Under the pieces are notes generated by a model that saw only the letters and a program-made list of their open reading frames with translations, ran no database searches and was not told the origin of the DNA. Below are positions 13,754-20,415 of a DNA stretch of 41,891 nucleotides, in pieces (position 1 is the first letter of the stretch; each line of letters begins with the position of its first letter). Made by a program: the position numbers and the translations under genes. The DNA lies in IMG/VR virus record IMGVR_UViG_3300005337_000511, positions 1-41,891 of that record; one strand, 5' to 3'. The stretch comes from a virus.

Positions 13754-13813
13754 ATGAAAATCGCACCGATCAGCACTGTGATCCCGGTGGTCAAAATCCA
13801 CAAGACCGCCTGA
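13754..13813 (+). CDS. Possible 19-residue peptide downstream of the operators
   Basis: ATG 13754 is preceded by a strong purine-rich ribosome site (AGGGGGGTGAG, 13741-13751). It encodes MKIAPISTVIPVVKIHKTA, then TGA. The order operator, possible -10, ribosome site and start codon is coherent. A leader peptide or small effector is possible; coding evidence from so short a frame is weak. Confidence 0.35.
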   Translation: MKIAPISTVIPVVKIHKTA

Positions 13814-13815
13814 GA

Positions 13816-13864
13816 GACGGGGCCGGCCGTTCCTCCCGCCTTACGGCGGCCGCACCGGCCCCAC
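13816..13864. other. Strong GC-rich stem-loop
   Basis: Outer arms GGGGCCGG and CCGGCCCC enclose a second perfect hairpin, CCGCC-TTAC-GGCGG. It lies just after the 19-residue frame and has no T-run, so it may be an RNA structural element rather than a simple terminator. I see no gene in 13814-13954. Confidence 0.5.
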
Positions 13865-13915
13865 CCCTGTCTATCACCAAGGCTTCCATCAGCACGCGAC
13901 CGTACCGCAGTAAAG

Positions 13916-13953
13916 CCCCCCTGTGGCCTAAAAGGGGGTAACCCACTTACCCC
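13916..13953 (+). terminator. Overlapping terminator hairpins
   Basis: GGGGTAA-CCCAC-TTACCCC (13935-13953) is followed by TCTATTT on the plus strand and would end rightward transcripts. CCCCCCT/AGGGGG arms (13916-13938) overlap it and, read leftward, are followed by GCTTTA, serving the gene ending at 13955. Confidence 0.55.
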
Positions 13954-13954
13954 T

Positions 13955-14140
13955 CTATTTGGCCAGGATCTTCTTGATCCACGTCTTCGACTTGTCGGCT
14001 GCGTCGGCGATCGTCTGCCTGGAGTGACCCCGATCCGCGGCCTCCTTGATGAGCCGGTTGCGTTCCGGGCGTTCCTCCTCGACTTCGCGTTCCCGCTTTG
14101 CGATCTCTCGCAGCCTCTTAAGGGGGTCAGCGCTAGGCAT
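13955..14140 (-). CDS. Small helix-turn-helix protein, 61 aa
   Basis: ATG 14140 (MPSADPLKRLREIAKREREV). A charged helix is followed by RNRLIKEAADRGHSRQTIAD and then AADKSKTWIKKILAK, a resolvase/Hin-like helix-turn-helix in which the second helix ends the protein. It is flanked by hairpins downstream and by the SOS-box region upstream. A DNA-binding regulator of the switch is the likely role. The longer frame to 14263 has a low-complexity extension and is rejected. Confidence 0.6.
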   Translation of the reverse strand: MPSADPLKRLREIAKREREVEEERPERNRLIKEAADRGHSRQTIADAADKSKTWIKKILAK

Positions 14141-14256
14141 GGGGTGAGCCAAGGGCCCGGCGCCTTCCCCCCTACTCCCTGGAACAGATGGTGGCGCAGG
14201 GGGTTGCGCCTGCGCCACCAGGCCATAAACCGCTGCCGTACCGCTTGACCCAAATG

Positions 14257-14270
14257 CGAACATCTGTTCG
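14257..14270. promoter_or_regulatory. LexA (SOS) box of Gram-positive/actinobacterial type
   Basis: CGAACATCTGTTCG matches the CGAAC-N4-GTTCG consensus perfectly. It sits 1 nt before the ATG at 14272 and 6 bp after a plus-strand -35-like TTGACC (14245-14250). I found no other such box in the window. Bound host LexA would block rightward transcription here. Confidence 0.75.
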
Positions 14271-14271
14271 T

Positions 14272-14646
14272 ATGGGCAATGCTGGCAACCGCTACCCCTA
14301 CGTCGATCTCGACAAGGCGCTCGACGCCGAAGACCTTGCCCACGCCTGGCAGGGCGCTCACGAACGCCGCGGCGGAGTTAAGAACTCGCAGGCCCTACGG
14401 CTGACCATGCTGATCGCCCTGAAGGAAGACAAGGACTACGAGGCGGCGGTTCGTCGCTTCATGGTCCGCTTCATCCGCGATGAGAATCCGGACCCCGAAC
14501 AGATCCGCAAAGTCGCCCATGCCTTGGAGGAGCTGGTGAAAACCAAGGAGGCCCCGATCCCAGGCACCCCAGAGCACGCCCTGCTCGACCTCGTGCGCCG
14601 GCTCGAGGAGAGAGAGCGGGAACGGGGCCAGCGGTTGAGGCCCTAG
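14272..14646 (+). CDS. SOS-box-controlled plus-strand protein, 124 aa
   Basis: ATG 14272 (MGNAGNRYPYVDLDKALDAE) follows the LexA box by one base. The protein is soluble, helical and charged (DLAHAWQGAHERRGGVKNSQ; VRRFMVRFIRDENPDPEQI), ending in an Arg/Glu-rich helix. No known family recognised. Its position beside the regulators and behind an SOS box suggests an induction effector such as an antirepressor; this is inference. If -10 overlaps the ATG, the true start may be further in, for example an internal ATG near residue 45. Confidence 0.7.
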   Translation: MGNAGNRYPYVDLDKALDAEDLAHAWQGAHERRGGVKNSQALRLTMLIALKEDKDYEAAVRRFMVRFIRDENPDPEQIRKVAHALEELVKTKEAPIPGTPEHALLDLVRRLEERERERGQRLRP

Positions 14647-14657
14647 AACGACGAAAA

Positions 14658-14718
14658 GCCCCCCGCCTCCGAAGAGACGAGGGGCCAAAATTGAGTGGCG
14701 TTTAGCCGGGGGGCTAAA
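14658..14718. terminator. Bidirectional terminator pair between late operon and SOS gene
   Basis: Hairpin 14658-14685 (GCCCC.../...GGGGC with inner CCTC/GAGG) is flanked by AAAA on both sides, so read leftward it ends in TTTT. A second perfect hairpin, TTTAGCC-GGGG-GGCTAAA, lies at 14701-14718. They separate the end of the late leftward operon from the convergent plus-strand gene. Confidence 0.65.
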
Positions 14719-14724
14719 TCGAAC

Positions 14725-14904
14725 TCAGGTGGGTCGGCCGGCCGGCAACACCTTGCTGCGCTGCACGAGCGCGGTGACGATGATCACGACGTTCAGGAGC
14801 AGCGTTTCGATGACGCCCGTCTCCAGCACGACGCCAAAGGTGGCGGCGAGGTTGACGACGAAGGCGGCGACTGCAGCGAGCAGGATTACGGGCTCGGTCT
14901 TCAT
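14725..14904 (-). CDS. Holin-like small membrane protein
   Basis: 59 residues from ATG 14904, with GGAAAGG upstream. Two hydrophobic stretches (VILLAAVAAFVVNLAATFGV and IETLLLNVVIIVTALVQ) are separated by a short polar turn, with a basic C-terminus: the layout of a class II or LLH-type actinophage holin. It is the last gene of the late operon, 4 nt after the lysozyme gene, and would form inner-membrane lesions to time lysis. Confidence 0.65.
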   Translation of the reverse strand: MKTEPVILLAAVAAFVVNLAATFGVVLETGVIETLLLNVVIIVTALVQRSKVLPAGRPT

Positions 14905-14908
14905 GTGT

Positions 14909-15445
14909 TCAGCCTTTCCGTTGGGGATGCAGGAACATCCAGCGCTCCTCGCGCCGGCGGTTGAGCAGGCCCTGGACGACGACGCCGCCCGCGTGAGACC
15001 ACTCGAGGAACTCGTTCGCAGCGCCCAGGTAATTGCGGGCGTTGAGCTTCTGCTGCAGCTCCGAGCCTTCGACGGCACCGGCGCCACAGTTGTAGGCGAG
15101 CGAGATCAGGGCGATCCGCTGGCGGATCGTGAGCTTGACCTTGATGTTGCGGCTGACCGCCCGCGCCGCGGTGTGAAGGTCGCGCGTCAGCATCGCCAGG
15201 CCCTTGGCTTTCGACCAGACTTCGCCTGGGTTGACTCCGCCGGTGTGTCCGTAGCCGATCGTCCAGACGCTGCCGAGGCTGTCCCAGTAGGACTCGGGCA
15301 TCCAGCCCTCCCACTTGGCGACGAAGCGGGCGGCGTAGGAGAGCCGCCAGCGGATCTTGCCCCTTGGAGCACGACGATCAGTCGGCTTCTCGTCGAAGTG
15401 CTTCAGGTCGCGGGCGCGCTTCCCGCTGTGAACAGCGCGAGCCAT
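14909..15445 (-). CDS. Endolysin, phage-type lysozyme (GH24-like)
   Basis: 178 residues from ATG 15445, which directly follows the TAG of the upstream gene. After a basic N-terminus, FVAKWEGWMPESYWDSLGS and VWTIGYGHTGG match the catalytic block of T4-type lysozymes, with Glu in KWEG as the probable general acid and Asp in YWDS. Further on, SLAYNCGAGAV is the conserved FN-x-G segment. It should hydrolyse the glycan strand of peptidoglycan. No signal peptide is seen, so the holin would release it. Confidence 0.85.
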   Translation of the reverse strand: MARAVHSGKRARDLKHFDEKPTDRRAPRGKIRWRLSYAARFVAKWEGWMPESYWDSLGSVWTIGYGHTGGVNPGEVWSKAKGLAMLTRDLHTAARAVSRNIKVKLTIRQRIALISLAYNCGAGAVEGSELQQKLNARNYLGAANEFLEWSHAGGVVVQGLLNRRREERWMFLHPQRKG

Positions 15446-16042
15446 CTAGACCAGCCCCTTCCGCACCAGCACCGGCTTGATCGGCGCCATGCAGTTCGTG
15501 TGCCACTCCTCGTTGTCGTAGGGGCGAGTAACCGAGAAGCCAGCGGCGGTGAGGATGCGCCGCAGGTTCGTCGCGTCGGTTGTGTCGAGGCCCTGTTGCC
15601 ACGCCGGGAGCGGCTCGCCGACATCGCCGACCACGCCATCGCCGAGTCGCATGTGCGTTCCCTGCGTCGGCGGGTTGGCCGGGAAGAAGCCGGGACGCCG
15701 TTCGATCCACCCCTGGTAGAGCTCGGCTTGCGTCGACTTGCCCAGCCGGTGAAGGAGGTTGGCGATCACTGATCGGCGGTCGCCAGAGTTGACCGCGCCG
15801 GCCCATCCCTTCGAGCGGGCGTAGAGCAGCATGATCTTCTGTTCGAGGGTGACCGGCGTGCCGTCGAGGACGGCGACCTTCTCCAGCGACTTGCGCCGGG
15901 CCAGAACCTTGGAGATCCGCAGGCGCAGGAACGCGACCTTGCGCTGGTAGCGGCTGGCCTTTCGTGTGTGTAGGCGCTCGTCGCGGCGAGCGCGCTTTGT
16001 CTTCCGCCTGAGGCGGGTGAGCTTCGGGTCGCGCCGGGCCAT
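15446..16042 (-). CDS. Putative M15-like peptidoglycan peptidase, second lysis enzyme
   Basis: 198 residues. Residues 1-60 are extremely Arg/Lys-rich (RLRRKTKRARRDERLHTRKA), perhaps for cell-wall or nucleic-acid contact. The C-terminal half has GTHMRLGDGVVGDVG and, near the end, DNEEWHTNC, resembling the H...D...E-x-W-H zinc site of M15/VanY-type peptidases. The assignment is tentative because the first His-Asp spacing is not canonical. A late promoter-like element lies 6 nt before the ATG. Confidence 0.45.
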   Translation of the reverse strand: MARRDPKLTRLRRKTKRARRDERLHTRKASRYQRKVAFLRLRISKVLARRKSLEKVAVLDGTPVTLEQKIMLLYARSKGWAGAVNSGDRRSVIANLLHRLGKSTQAELYQGWIERRPGFFPANPPTQGTHMRLGDGVVGDVGEPLPAWQQGLDTTDATNLRRILTAAGFSVTRPYDNEEWHTNCMAPIKPVLVRKGLV

Positions 16043-16048
16043 ACACCC

Positions 16049-16076
16049 GACGCTAGGACGAGGACGCGTTGACCCC
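16049..16076 (-). promoter_or_regulatory. Late element 1 (upstream of M15-like gene)
   Basis: GGGGTCAACGC (16076-16066), 10-nt spacer, TAGCGTC (16055-16049), then 6 nt to the ATG at 16042. No ribosome site intervenes. Confidence 0.75.
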
Positions 16077-16113
16077 GCGATGCCGTCCAGACCCGTGCCT
16101 AGGCTTCGTCCCG

Positions 16114-16386
16114 TTGGAGCCCCACCGCCAAATCGGGATCATCCTCGTCGAGGCCAAGCGCGCCGGGTGGCCATGGGAAGTGGCCTGGGTCAACCTTCTG
16201 CGCTCGTTCGAACCTCACGATGGCTGCCCCCGCTTGATTGAGGAGGCCCTCGCCGAAGAGCGCGAACTGCTGAAGGAGATCAAGCCCTTCATCCAGGCCC
16301 CCTACGAAGGCCGTCAAGTCACGGCGGCCGAGTTCGAGCGGTCCGAGCAGACGGCCGCCCAGCGGCTAGACGCGATCGCGGCCTAG
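16114..16386 (+). CDS. Plus-strand hypothetical protein, about 90 aa
   Basis: The frame (IILVEAKRAGWPWEVAWVNL; LIEEALAEERELLKEIKPFI) has GC-rich third positions and a natural, helical translation, so it looks coding. TTG 16114 is the most reasonable start; TTG 16069 lies inside a late element. It is convergent with the minus gene at 16383 and the two stops share the same CTAG. A lone plus-strand gene between lysis and fibre genes is probably a moron. Function unknown. Confidence 0.5.
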   Translation: MEPHRQIGIILVEAKRAGWPWEVAWVNLLRSFEPHDGCPRLIEEALAEERELLKEIKPFIQAPYEGRQVTAAEFERSEQTAAQRLDAIAA

Positions 16387-17063
16387 CCCGGCTCTGTGCA
16401 AACGCGGATTCCGAGCTCGTTCACAGAGCAGACGACTTCGCCGACGACGCCTCCGGGGTTTCCGATGAGGCCGGGTTGTTCTGAAGGTGAGGGAGTATCG
16501 GGCTGTTCGGCCACTGTCTCGACCGGCGCGGTGCCCGTGTCAGTGTCCGACGAGTCGGGCGGGGATTCGGCGGGAGGACCGGGCTCCTGCGATTTCGACG
16601 GCGTTTTTGTCCCGCCTGACGTCCCCTTTTTGTGACCAGGGTCGACGCCACCGGTTGGGCCTTGCTGGTCCCCATCGATGGCTACTGGGACTGCGCCACC
16701 ACTGGTGCCCGCTCCCGAACCGTGGACTCCCTTGGTCAGTCGGGCTTCAGGACCTCGGCCCCGCCTCAGGTCGATGAAGTCCTTCGGGCAGGCGCGGCCC
16801 CGCGTCCGCGTCACCCGCTGATAGCCAATGCAGGGGTTGCGGATTGGCTCCGCTCGAGCTATGTCCTGCCGGATCGCTGCACAGGCCGCGCCTGCCGGAT
16901 CGCGCGTACATGCCGATTTGGTGACAAAGGTCTCCTTTGAGTAGAGGCCAAGCGCGCCGACGAGGAGAATCGCTGCGGCGCCAAGGCCGGCTGCAACAAG
17001 CGCCCCGGTCGCCGGGTTGTCTTCGAGCCAGTGGTAGGCCACGCTCTGTCGCAACCGCCTCAT
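16383..17063 (-). CDS. Membrane-anchored Pro/Ser/Gly-rich envelope protein
   Basis: 226 residues from ATG 17063. One transmembrane helix at residues ~18-42 (TGALVAAGLGAAAILLVGAL) is followed by a Cys-containing region (residues ~50-95) and a long disordered Gly/Pro/Ser/Thr tail ending in two Cys (VCSVNELGIRVCTE). It should be anchored in the membrane with the tail outside. It lies between the fibre and the lysis genes, so it could help envelope disruption (spanin-like) or exclusion. No family recognised. Confidence 0.6.
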   Translation of the reverse strand: MRRLRQSVAYHWLEDNPATGALVAAGLGAAAILLVGALGLYSKETFVTKSACTRDPAGAACAAIRQDIARAEPIRNPCIGYQRVTRTRGRACPKDFIDLRRGRGPEARLTKGVHGSGAGTSGGAVPVAIDGDQQGPTGGVDPGHKKGTSGGTKTPSKSQEPGPPAESPPDSSDTDTGTAPVETVAEQPDTPSPSEQPGLIGNPGGVVGEVVCSVNELGIRVCTEPG

Positions 17064-17143
17064 GTCCAAAACCACGCAAACGCGATCGCGAACCCGAGAG
17101 CGGTGGCCAGGCAAGTTACCGGCTGCCCGTAGAGCCAGATCAT
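17060..17143 (-). CDS. 27-residue membrane peptide
   Basis: MIWLYGQPVTCLATALGFAI and a short hydrophobic end: essentially a single transmembrane helix. ATG 17143 overlaps the previous stop (TGATG), and its stop overlaps the next start (ATGA). Both overlaps argue for coupled translation of a three-gene membrane cluster. Confidence 0.5.
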   Translation of the reverse strand: MIWLYGQPVTCLATALGFAIAFAWFWT

Positions 17144-17337
17144 CGAAACGGGAGGTTGTCGATTGCCTGACCCGCCCAGAACAACGCGAGGATCACTAGG
17201 GCTCCCAGTAGACCAGGGTCGATCTCCCCGGACTTGAACTGGTCCTGCACTGCCAGCCCTAGAAGGACTGCGGTGATCGTGATCGCCAGCCAGGGACGAG
17301 GAGGTGGCTTCGAACTCAACTTGCTTGGCGCTGTCAA
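17140..17337 (-). CDS. Small membrane protein, 65 aa
   Basis: From TTG 17337 the frame encodes a basic, Pro-rich N-terminus and two hydrophobic helices (WLAITITAVLLGLAVQ and LGALVILALFWAGQAI). GTGAGG is upstream. This could be a second holin or a holin antagonist near the lysis genes, but it is separated from the lysozyme by other genes. TTG 17341 opens a different, less convincing frame. Confidence 0.5.
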   Translation of the reverse strand: MTAPSKLSSKPPPRPWLAITITAVLLGLAVQDQFKSGEIDPGLLGALVILALFWAGQAIDNLPFR

Positions 17338-17366
17338 TCAACGGTCCTCACTTTCGCGGCAGGGAA

Positions 17367-18173
17367 TCACGGGTTCGCCTGCCAACCAATGACGATTTTG
17401 AATTTTTTGCCGGGGGCCGCAGATCGGCAGGCGCGGACTTCGAACTGTGTTTCGGTGATGCCCTTTGCCTCGGCCCACACCGCGCCGATGCCTTCTTCTT
17501 CGGAGTTGCTGGCTGGTATCACGGAGACGGGTTTGACACCGAGTTTGTGCGTGACTTTCACGTAAGGGGATGTGGTCGACGCCGCCTCCATTTCGACCGT
17601 GGTGGACCCCGCCGTCGGCGCCGTTGGACGGAAGGTCAACGCGGTTGTGTTGAGGGTGATGGGTCCATCTGTTGTCAACCGCCAAGTCGTGTCCGGGAAC
17701 GTCGAACCCTCCGCCACAGTGATGAGCATCCCCGGCACGCACTCCGCCGAGGTGTCCATGCTCGGGATGCGTTCCATGGTCCATTTGGAGCCAGCCGAGC
17801 CGAGCGAGGTGATTTTGAAGGGGCCATTGTCAGCACCCGCAGCCCCTTTCGTCAGCAGGACGAAATCGTTGACGGCAGCGGCGACGCCGTCGATGCTCGG
17901 GAGTGCGCCGTTCGCGTTCGCGGTGAGGACGTTTCCTGCACGAGTGTAGGCGGGGAGGGCGCCTGCAGTCGCAAGGCGACAGTTGATCGTTCCGGTGCCG
18001 GTCAGGCCCTGTTCACCGTTGGCGCCGGCTTTGCCTTCTTTCCCCTGGGGCCCTTCTTTGCCTTCTGGGCCTTCAGGGCCACCGGACAGAGGCGTAGCGA
18101 CAATCGACGGGCGCCGCGGCCTTGTGGCACGCTCCAGGCGGTCGATTGTCCTGAGTCTTCGCGGTACCCTCAT
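17367..18173 (-). CDS. Tail fibre with collagen-like Gly-X-Y repeat
   Basis: 268 residues from ATG 18173 (MRVPRRLRTIDRLERATRPR), overlapping the previous stop as ATGA. Residues ~31-54 carry a short collagen-like run (GPEGPEGKEGPQGKEG). Then comes a beta-rich region (FVLLTKGAAGADNGPFKITS) typical of phage fibre shafts, and a C-terminal domain (VKVTHKLGVKPVSVIPAS). Probably a trimeric receptor-contact or appendage protein at the tail tip. Confidence 0.65.
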   Translation of the reverse strand: MRVPRRLRTIDRLERATRPRRPSIVATPLSGGPEGPEGKEGPQGKEGKAGANGEQGLTGTGTINCRLATAGALPAYTRAGNVLTANANGALPSIDGVAAAVNDFVLLTKGAAGADNGPFKITSLGSAGSKWTMERIPSMDTSAECVPGMLITVAEGSTFPDTTWRLTTDGPITLNTTALTFRPTAPTAGSTTVEMEAASTTSPYVKVTHKLGVKPVSVIPASNSEEEGIGAVWAEAKGITETQFEVRACRSAAPGKKFKIVIGWQANP

Positions 18174-19357
18174 TCGCCCTCCGGCACGCGCACCGTTACG
18201 GCTTTGCCGGTCACTCCTTCGCTTGTGAGTTCGGGGGCGCAAGTCACCTTGACCTCGAGCTGTCGGGATGCACGCTCGGTGATCACTGCGTCGGTGACTC
18301 GTCCTGTGACCTCAAGGGGTTCATCTTCTGGATCGGCGTAGTGCTGTACCCCGATCGCGTCGCCCAGCCAATAATCGACCCCGAAGATCGGCGGCACGCC
18401 CTCGCCGGTCTCTTCGTCGGCTTGCTCAGGGGCAGAGGTGAACTCGAAGAAGAGGGGCGGGAATGCGCTGGCAGCGACCTCGCCCTTTGCGTGGGCCTCA
18501 AGGGTCGCGGTCTCAATCACGTCGTCGAGCTGCAGCCGGCGCTCGTAGGCGCCTTTGTAGAGCGCGATCGACCCGGCGTGTTCGGCTACGTAGCCTGGGT
18601 GCTCGGCAAACGGCGATTCGCCTTCTTGGTCTCGGGGAGCACCGATCGCGAGCACCCGATTGGCCACCTCCTCGCCACCGGGGGCGAAGCGAAAAGCCGT
18701 AGCCGTGTAGGGGGCCTTGCCGTGAACGAACACGACCTCCTCGCTCAGGTCGCTGCCCTGCCGTGGATAGAAGGTGTTGAGCTGGCACAGCGTTCCGTCG
18801 CTCGCGATCACGGGCTCAAGCTCAAAGTCAGGCCCACCCTCGACTTCGCTCATCTCGACCAGCGCCGGACCGATTTCCTTGCCAGGAGCGTAGGTACGAT
18901 CACGTTTCACCGACGCCGGCAGCGACCCTTCGGCCACCCCGTGCCCTTCCTGGGAGTCAACCAGCCCCCACATGATCTGCGACTGGTCGGTGGCAGCGAA
19001 GGCAAGTGCTTCCCACACGGAGCCCGTGACTTTCCGCGCCAATATCCGCTCCAAGTGGAAGAACGGATCGAGGGCGTTGATCCCCAACTCGCGCTTGCCA
19101 GATTCGCTGCCGCGTTCTGGGATCGTCACCTTGCCGATGAACAGCGGCATGGAGAACTCGTCGGGGCCCTTGAGCGTGACTCGGAGGACCGTCTCCAGCG
19201 ATTTCGCGAGATCGAGCGCTGGGTCGCCCAGGCTCAGGGGGCAGAAGGCACGCCGGCCAGCACAGAGCCCGAGGTCGACGTGACCGCCAGGGCGCCGGTT
19301 ATCAAGGCGAGTTAGGACCTCCTGGTTGAGGTCACAGAGCTCCCAGTCGAGGCGCAT
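18170..19357 (-). CDS. Tail-associated structural protein (Gp37/Tal-like)
   Basis: 395 residues from ATG 19357. MRLDWELCDLNQEVLTRLDN and a following beta-rich region resemble the N-terminal part of siphovirus tail-tip proteins of the ReqiPepy6 Gp37-like kind. No lytic domain is seen. The gene lies downstream of Dit and the large tail protein, though separated from them by two cargo genes, and has its own late element 5 nt before the ATG. No ribosome binding site is visible. Confidence 0.6.
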   Translation of the reverse strand: MRLDWELCDLNQEVLTRLDNRRPGGHVDLGLCAGRRAFCPLSLGDPALDLAKSLETVLRVTLKGPDEFSMPLFIGKVTIPERGSESGKRELGINALDPFFHLERILARKVTGSVWEALAFAATDQSQIMWGLVDSQEGHGVAEGSLPASVKRDRTYAPGKEIGPALVEMSEVEGGPDFELEPVIASDGTLCQLNTFYPRQGSDLSEEVVFVHGKAPYTATAFRFAPGGEEVANRVLAIGAPRDQEGESPFAEHPGYVAEHAGSIALYKGAYERRLQLDDVIETATLEAHAKGEVAASAFPPLFFEFTSAPEQADEETGEGVPPIFGVDYWLGDAIGVQHYADPEDEPLEVTGRVTDAVITERASRQLEVKVTCAPELTSEGVTGKAVTVRVPEGE

Positions 19358-19362
19358 ACACC

Positions 19363-19390
19363 CAGCCTGCCGCTGGGTGGCGTTGACCCC
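19363..19390 (-). promoter_or_regulatory. Late element 2 (upstream of tail-tip gene)
   Basis: GGGGTCAACGC (19390-19380), 10-nt spacer, CAGGCTG (19369-19363; the most divergent second box), then 5 nt to the ATG. The previous gene's TAG stop overlaps the first G. Confidence 0.7.
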
Positions 19391-19734
19391 TAGCCGGGCG
19401 GAGCTGCCGCAACAGCGGCCGCGGCGGCAAAGTCATGACCACATTCCGGACAGGCCGTCAGGCCCTTCTTCACCCGCTCGCCGCAGGCCGGGCAGACCCG
19501 GCCCCTTGGACGCGTCATGAACCAGATCAGCGAGAAGAAGACGAACCCGATAAAGCCAATGAAGAGGATCAGGGCGACCCCGATTCCGGTGCCGGCTTCG
19601 CAGGCTTCCCGGTTGAGCTGGGTGGTCTCAGAGCCGCAGTCATTCCCGGCGCCGCCGGCGACAGCCCAAATCAGGATCAGGACCGACCAGACGATCAGAA
19701 CCCACGTCATCTTGCGCCAGTGAGGACGTTTCAT
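19390..19734 (-). CDS. Membrane protein with C-terminal zinc ribbon, probable moron
   Basis: 114 residues. It has two transmembrane helices (MTWVLIVWSVLILIWAVAGG and VALILFIGFIGFVFFSLIWF) with a Cys-containing extracellular loop between them, and a cytoplasmic zinc ribbon CPACGERVKKGLTACPECG. I recall similar proteins in actinobacterial chromosomes, which suggests a host-derived cargo gene. It is divergent from the metzincin gene and is not a virion component by context. Superinfection exclusion or a change to the host surface is a reasonable guess only. Confidence 0.65.
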   Translation of the reverse strand: MKRPHWRKMTWVLIVWSVLILIWAVAGGAGNDCGSETTQLNREACEAGTGIGVALILFIGFIGFVFFSLIWFMTRPRGRVCPACGERVKKGLTACPECGHDFAAAAAVAAAPPG

Positions 19735-19845
19735 CGCGGCGGCGATCCTACACAGATCGATGCAGGGCTGCTACCTTCCCCGTACCAAGAAACGCCCCGG
19801 CAGCGCTCCAACGCCCCGGGGCCGGCCATCAGGAGGTAAGTCCCG

Positions 19846-20415
19846 ATGACGAAGTTGATTGTAGTTCTCGCGGCAATGGCAGCGATGGTGCCCGCGGCGG
19901 CGACAGCCGAGCCATTTACCCCTGAACTCGAAGCCGAGTATCACGCGGCGCTGGTGGAATGGGGAGCGCCCGATCCGCCACCTCAATGCAGCAAGGTCGT
20001 ACTCGAAGTGGTTCCGGACGAAGTGTTGCTGGAGACGCCCAACGGCAGGGCGCGAGCGCAGGCAACCACCCCGCCCCCAGGGGTTCTGCTCGATGCATGC
20101 CACCTCTGGCTAGGCGAGTCCACCGCCGACCTGCAATCGTGCGAACTCCAGGAAACCCTTGAGCATGAGGCCGGACACCTGCTCGGATTCGGTCACAACG
20201 ATAACCCGGACAGCATCATGGCTCCAGCGCATCGCACTAGTCTCTGCGATAGCCAGGAAATCGACGACAAGCGAGCGGACCTACAGCAAGAAGTAAAATG
20301 GTGCCACCGCCAACCCCGCGGGTGGCGTCACCGCTGGTGTACGCCTAGGGTTAGGATCGAACGGGAAATTCTTGCCGGCCTCAGGGCAGCCTATCGACCG
20401 CTGAGCTTCCCTTAG
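19846..20415 (+). CDS. Secreted metzincin-type metalloprotease, probable moron
   Basis: 189 residues from ATG 19846, behind a strong AGGAGG. Residues 1-22 are a signal peptide (MTKLIVVLAAMAAMVPAAATA). LEHEAGHLLGFGHND contains the HExxHxxGxxH zinc motif of metzincins, and the following DSIMAP supplies the Met-turn Met. The fold region is short compared with matrixins, and four or more Cys suggest disulfides. It is encoded on the opposite strand to the tail genes, and its stop overlaps the convergent tail gene. A lysogeny-expressed, secreted protease is likely; its substrate is unknown. Confidence 0.8.
   Translation: MTKLIVVLAAMAAMVPAAATAEPFTPELEAEYHAALVEWGAPDPPPQCSKVVLEVVPDEVLLETPNGRARAQATTPPPGVLLDACHLWLGESTADLQSCELQETLEHEAGHLLGFGHNDNPDSIMAPAHRTSLCDSQEIDDKRADLQQEVKWCHRQPRGWRHRWCTPRVRIEREILAGLRAAYRPLSFP

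Noticed and set aside
13723-14361. Long minus-strand open frame of 212 codons across the control region
   Set aside because: It has an Arg/Pro/Ser-rich, unnatural translation and overlaps the better HTH gene, the SOS box, the plus-strand gene and the hairpins; typical GC-rich shadow.
16069-16074. TTGACC within the late elements read as a -35 for plus-strand promoters
   Set aside because: No -10-like sequence at 16-18 nt on the plus strand at these sites, whereas the minus strand has a constant second box and gene starts.
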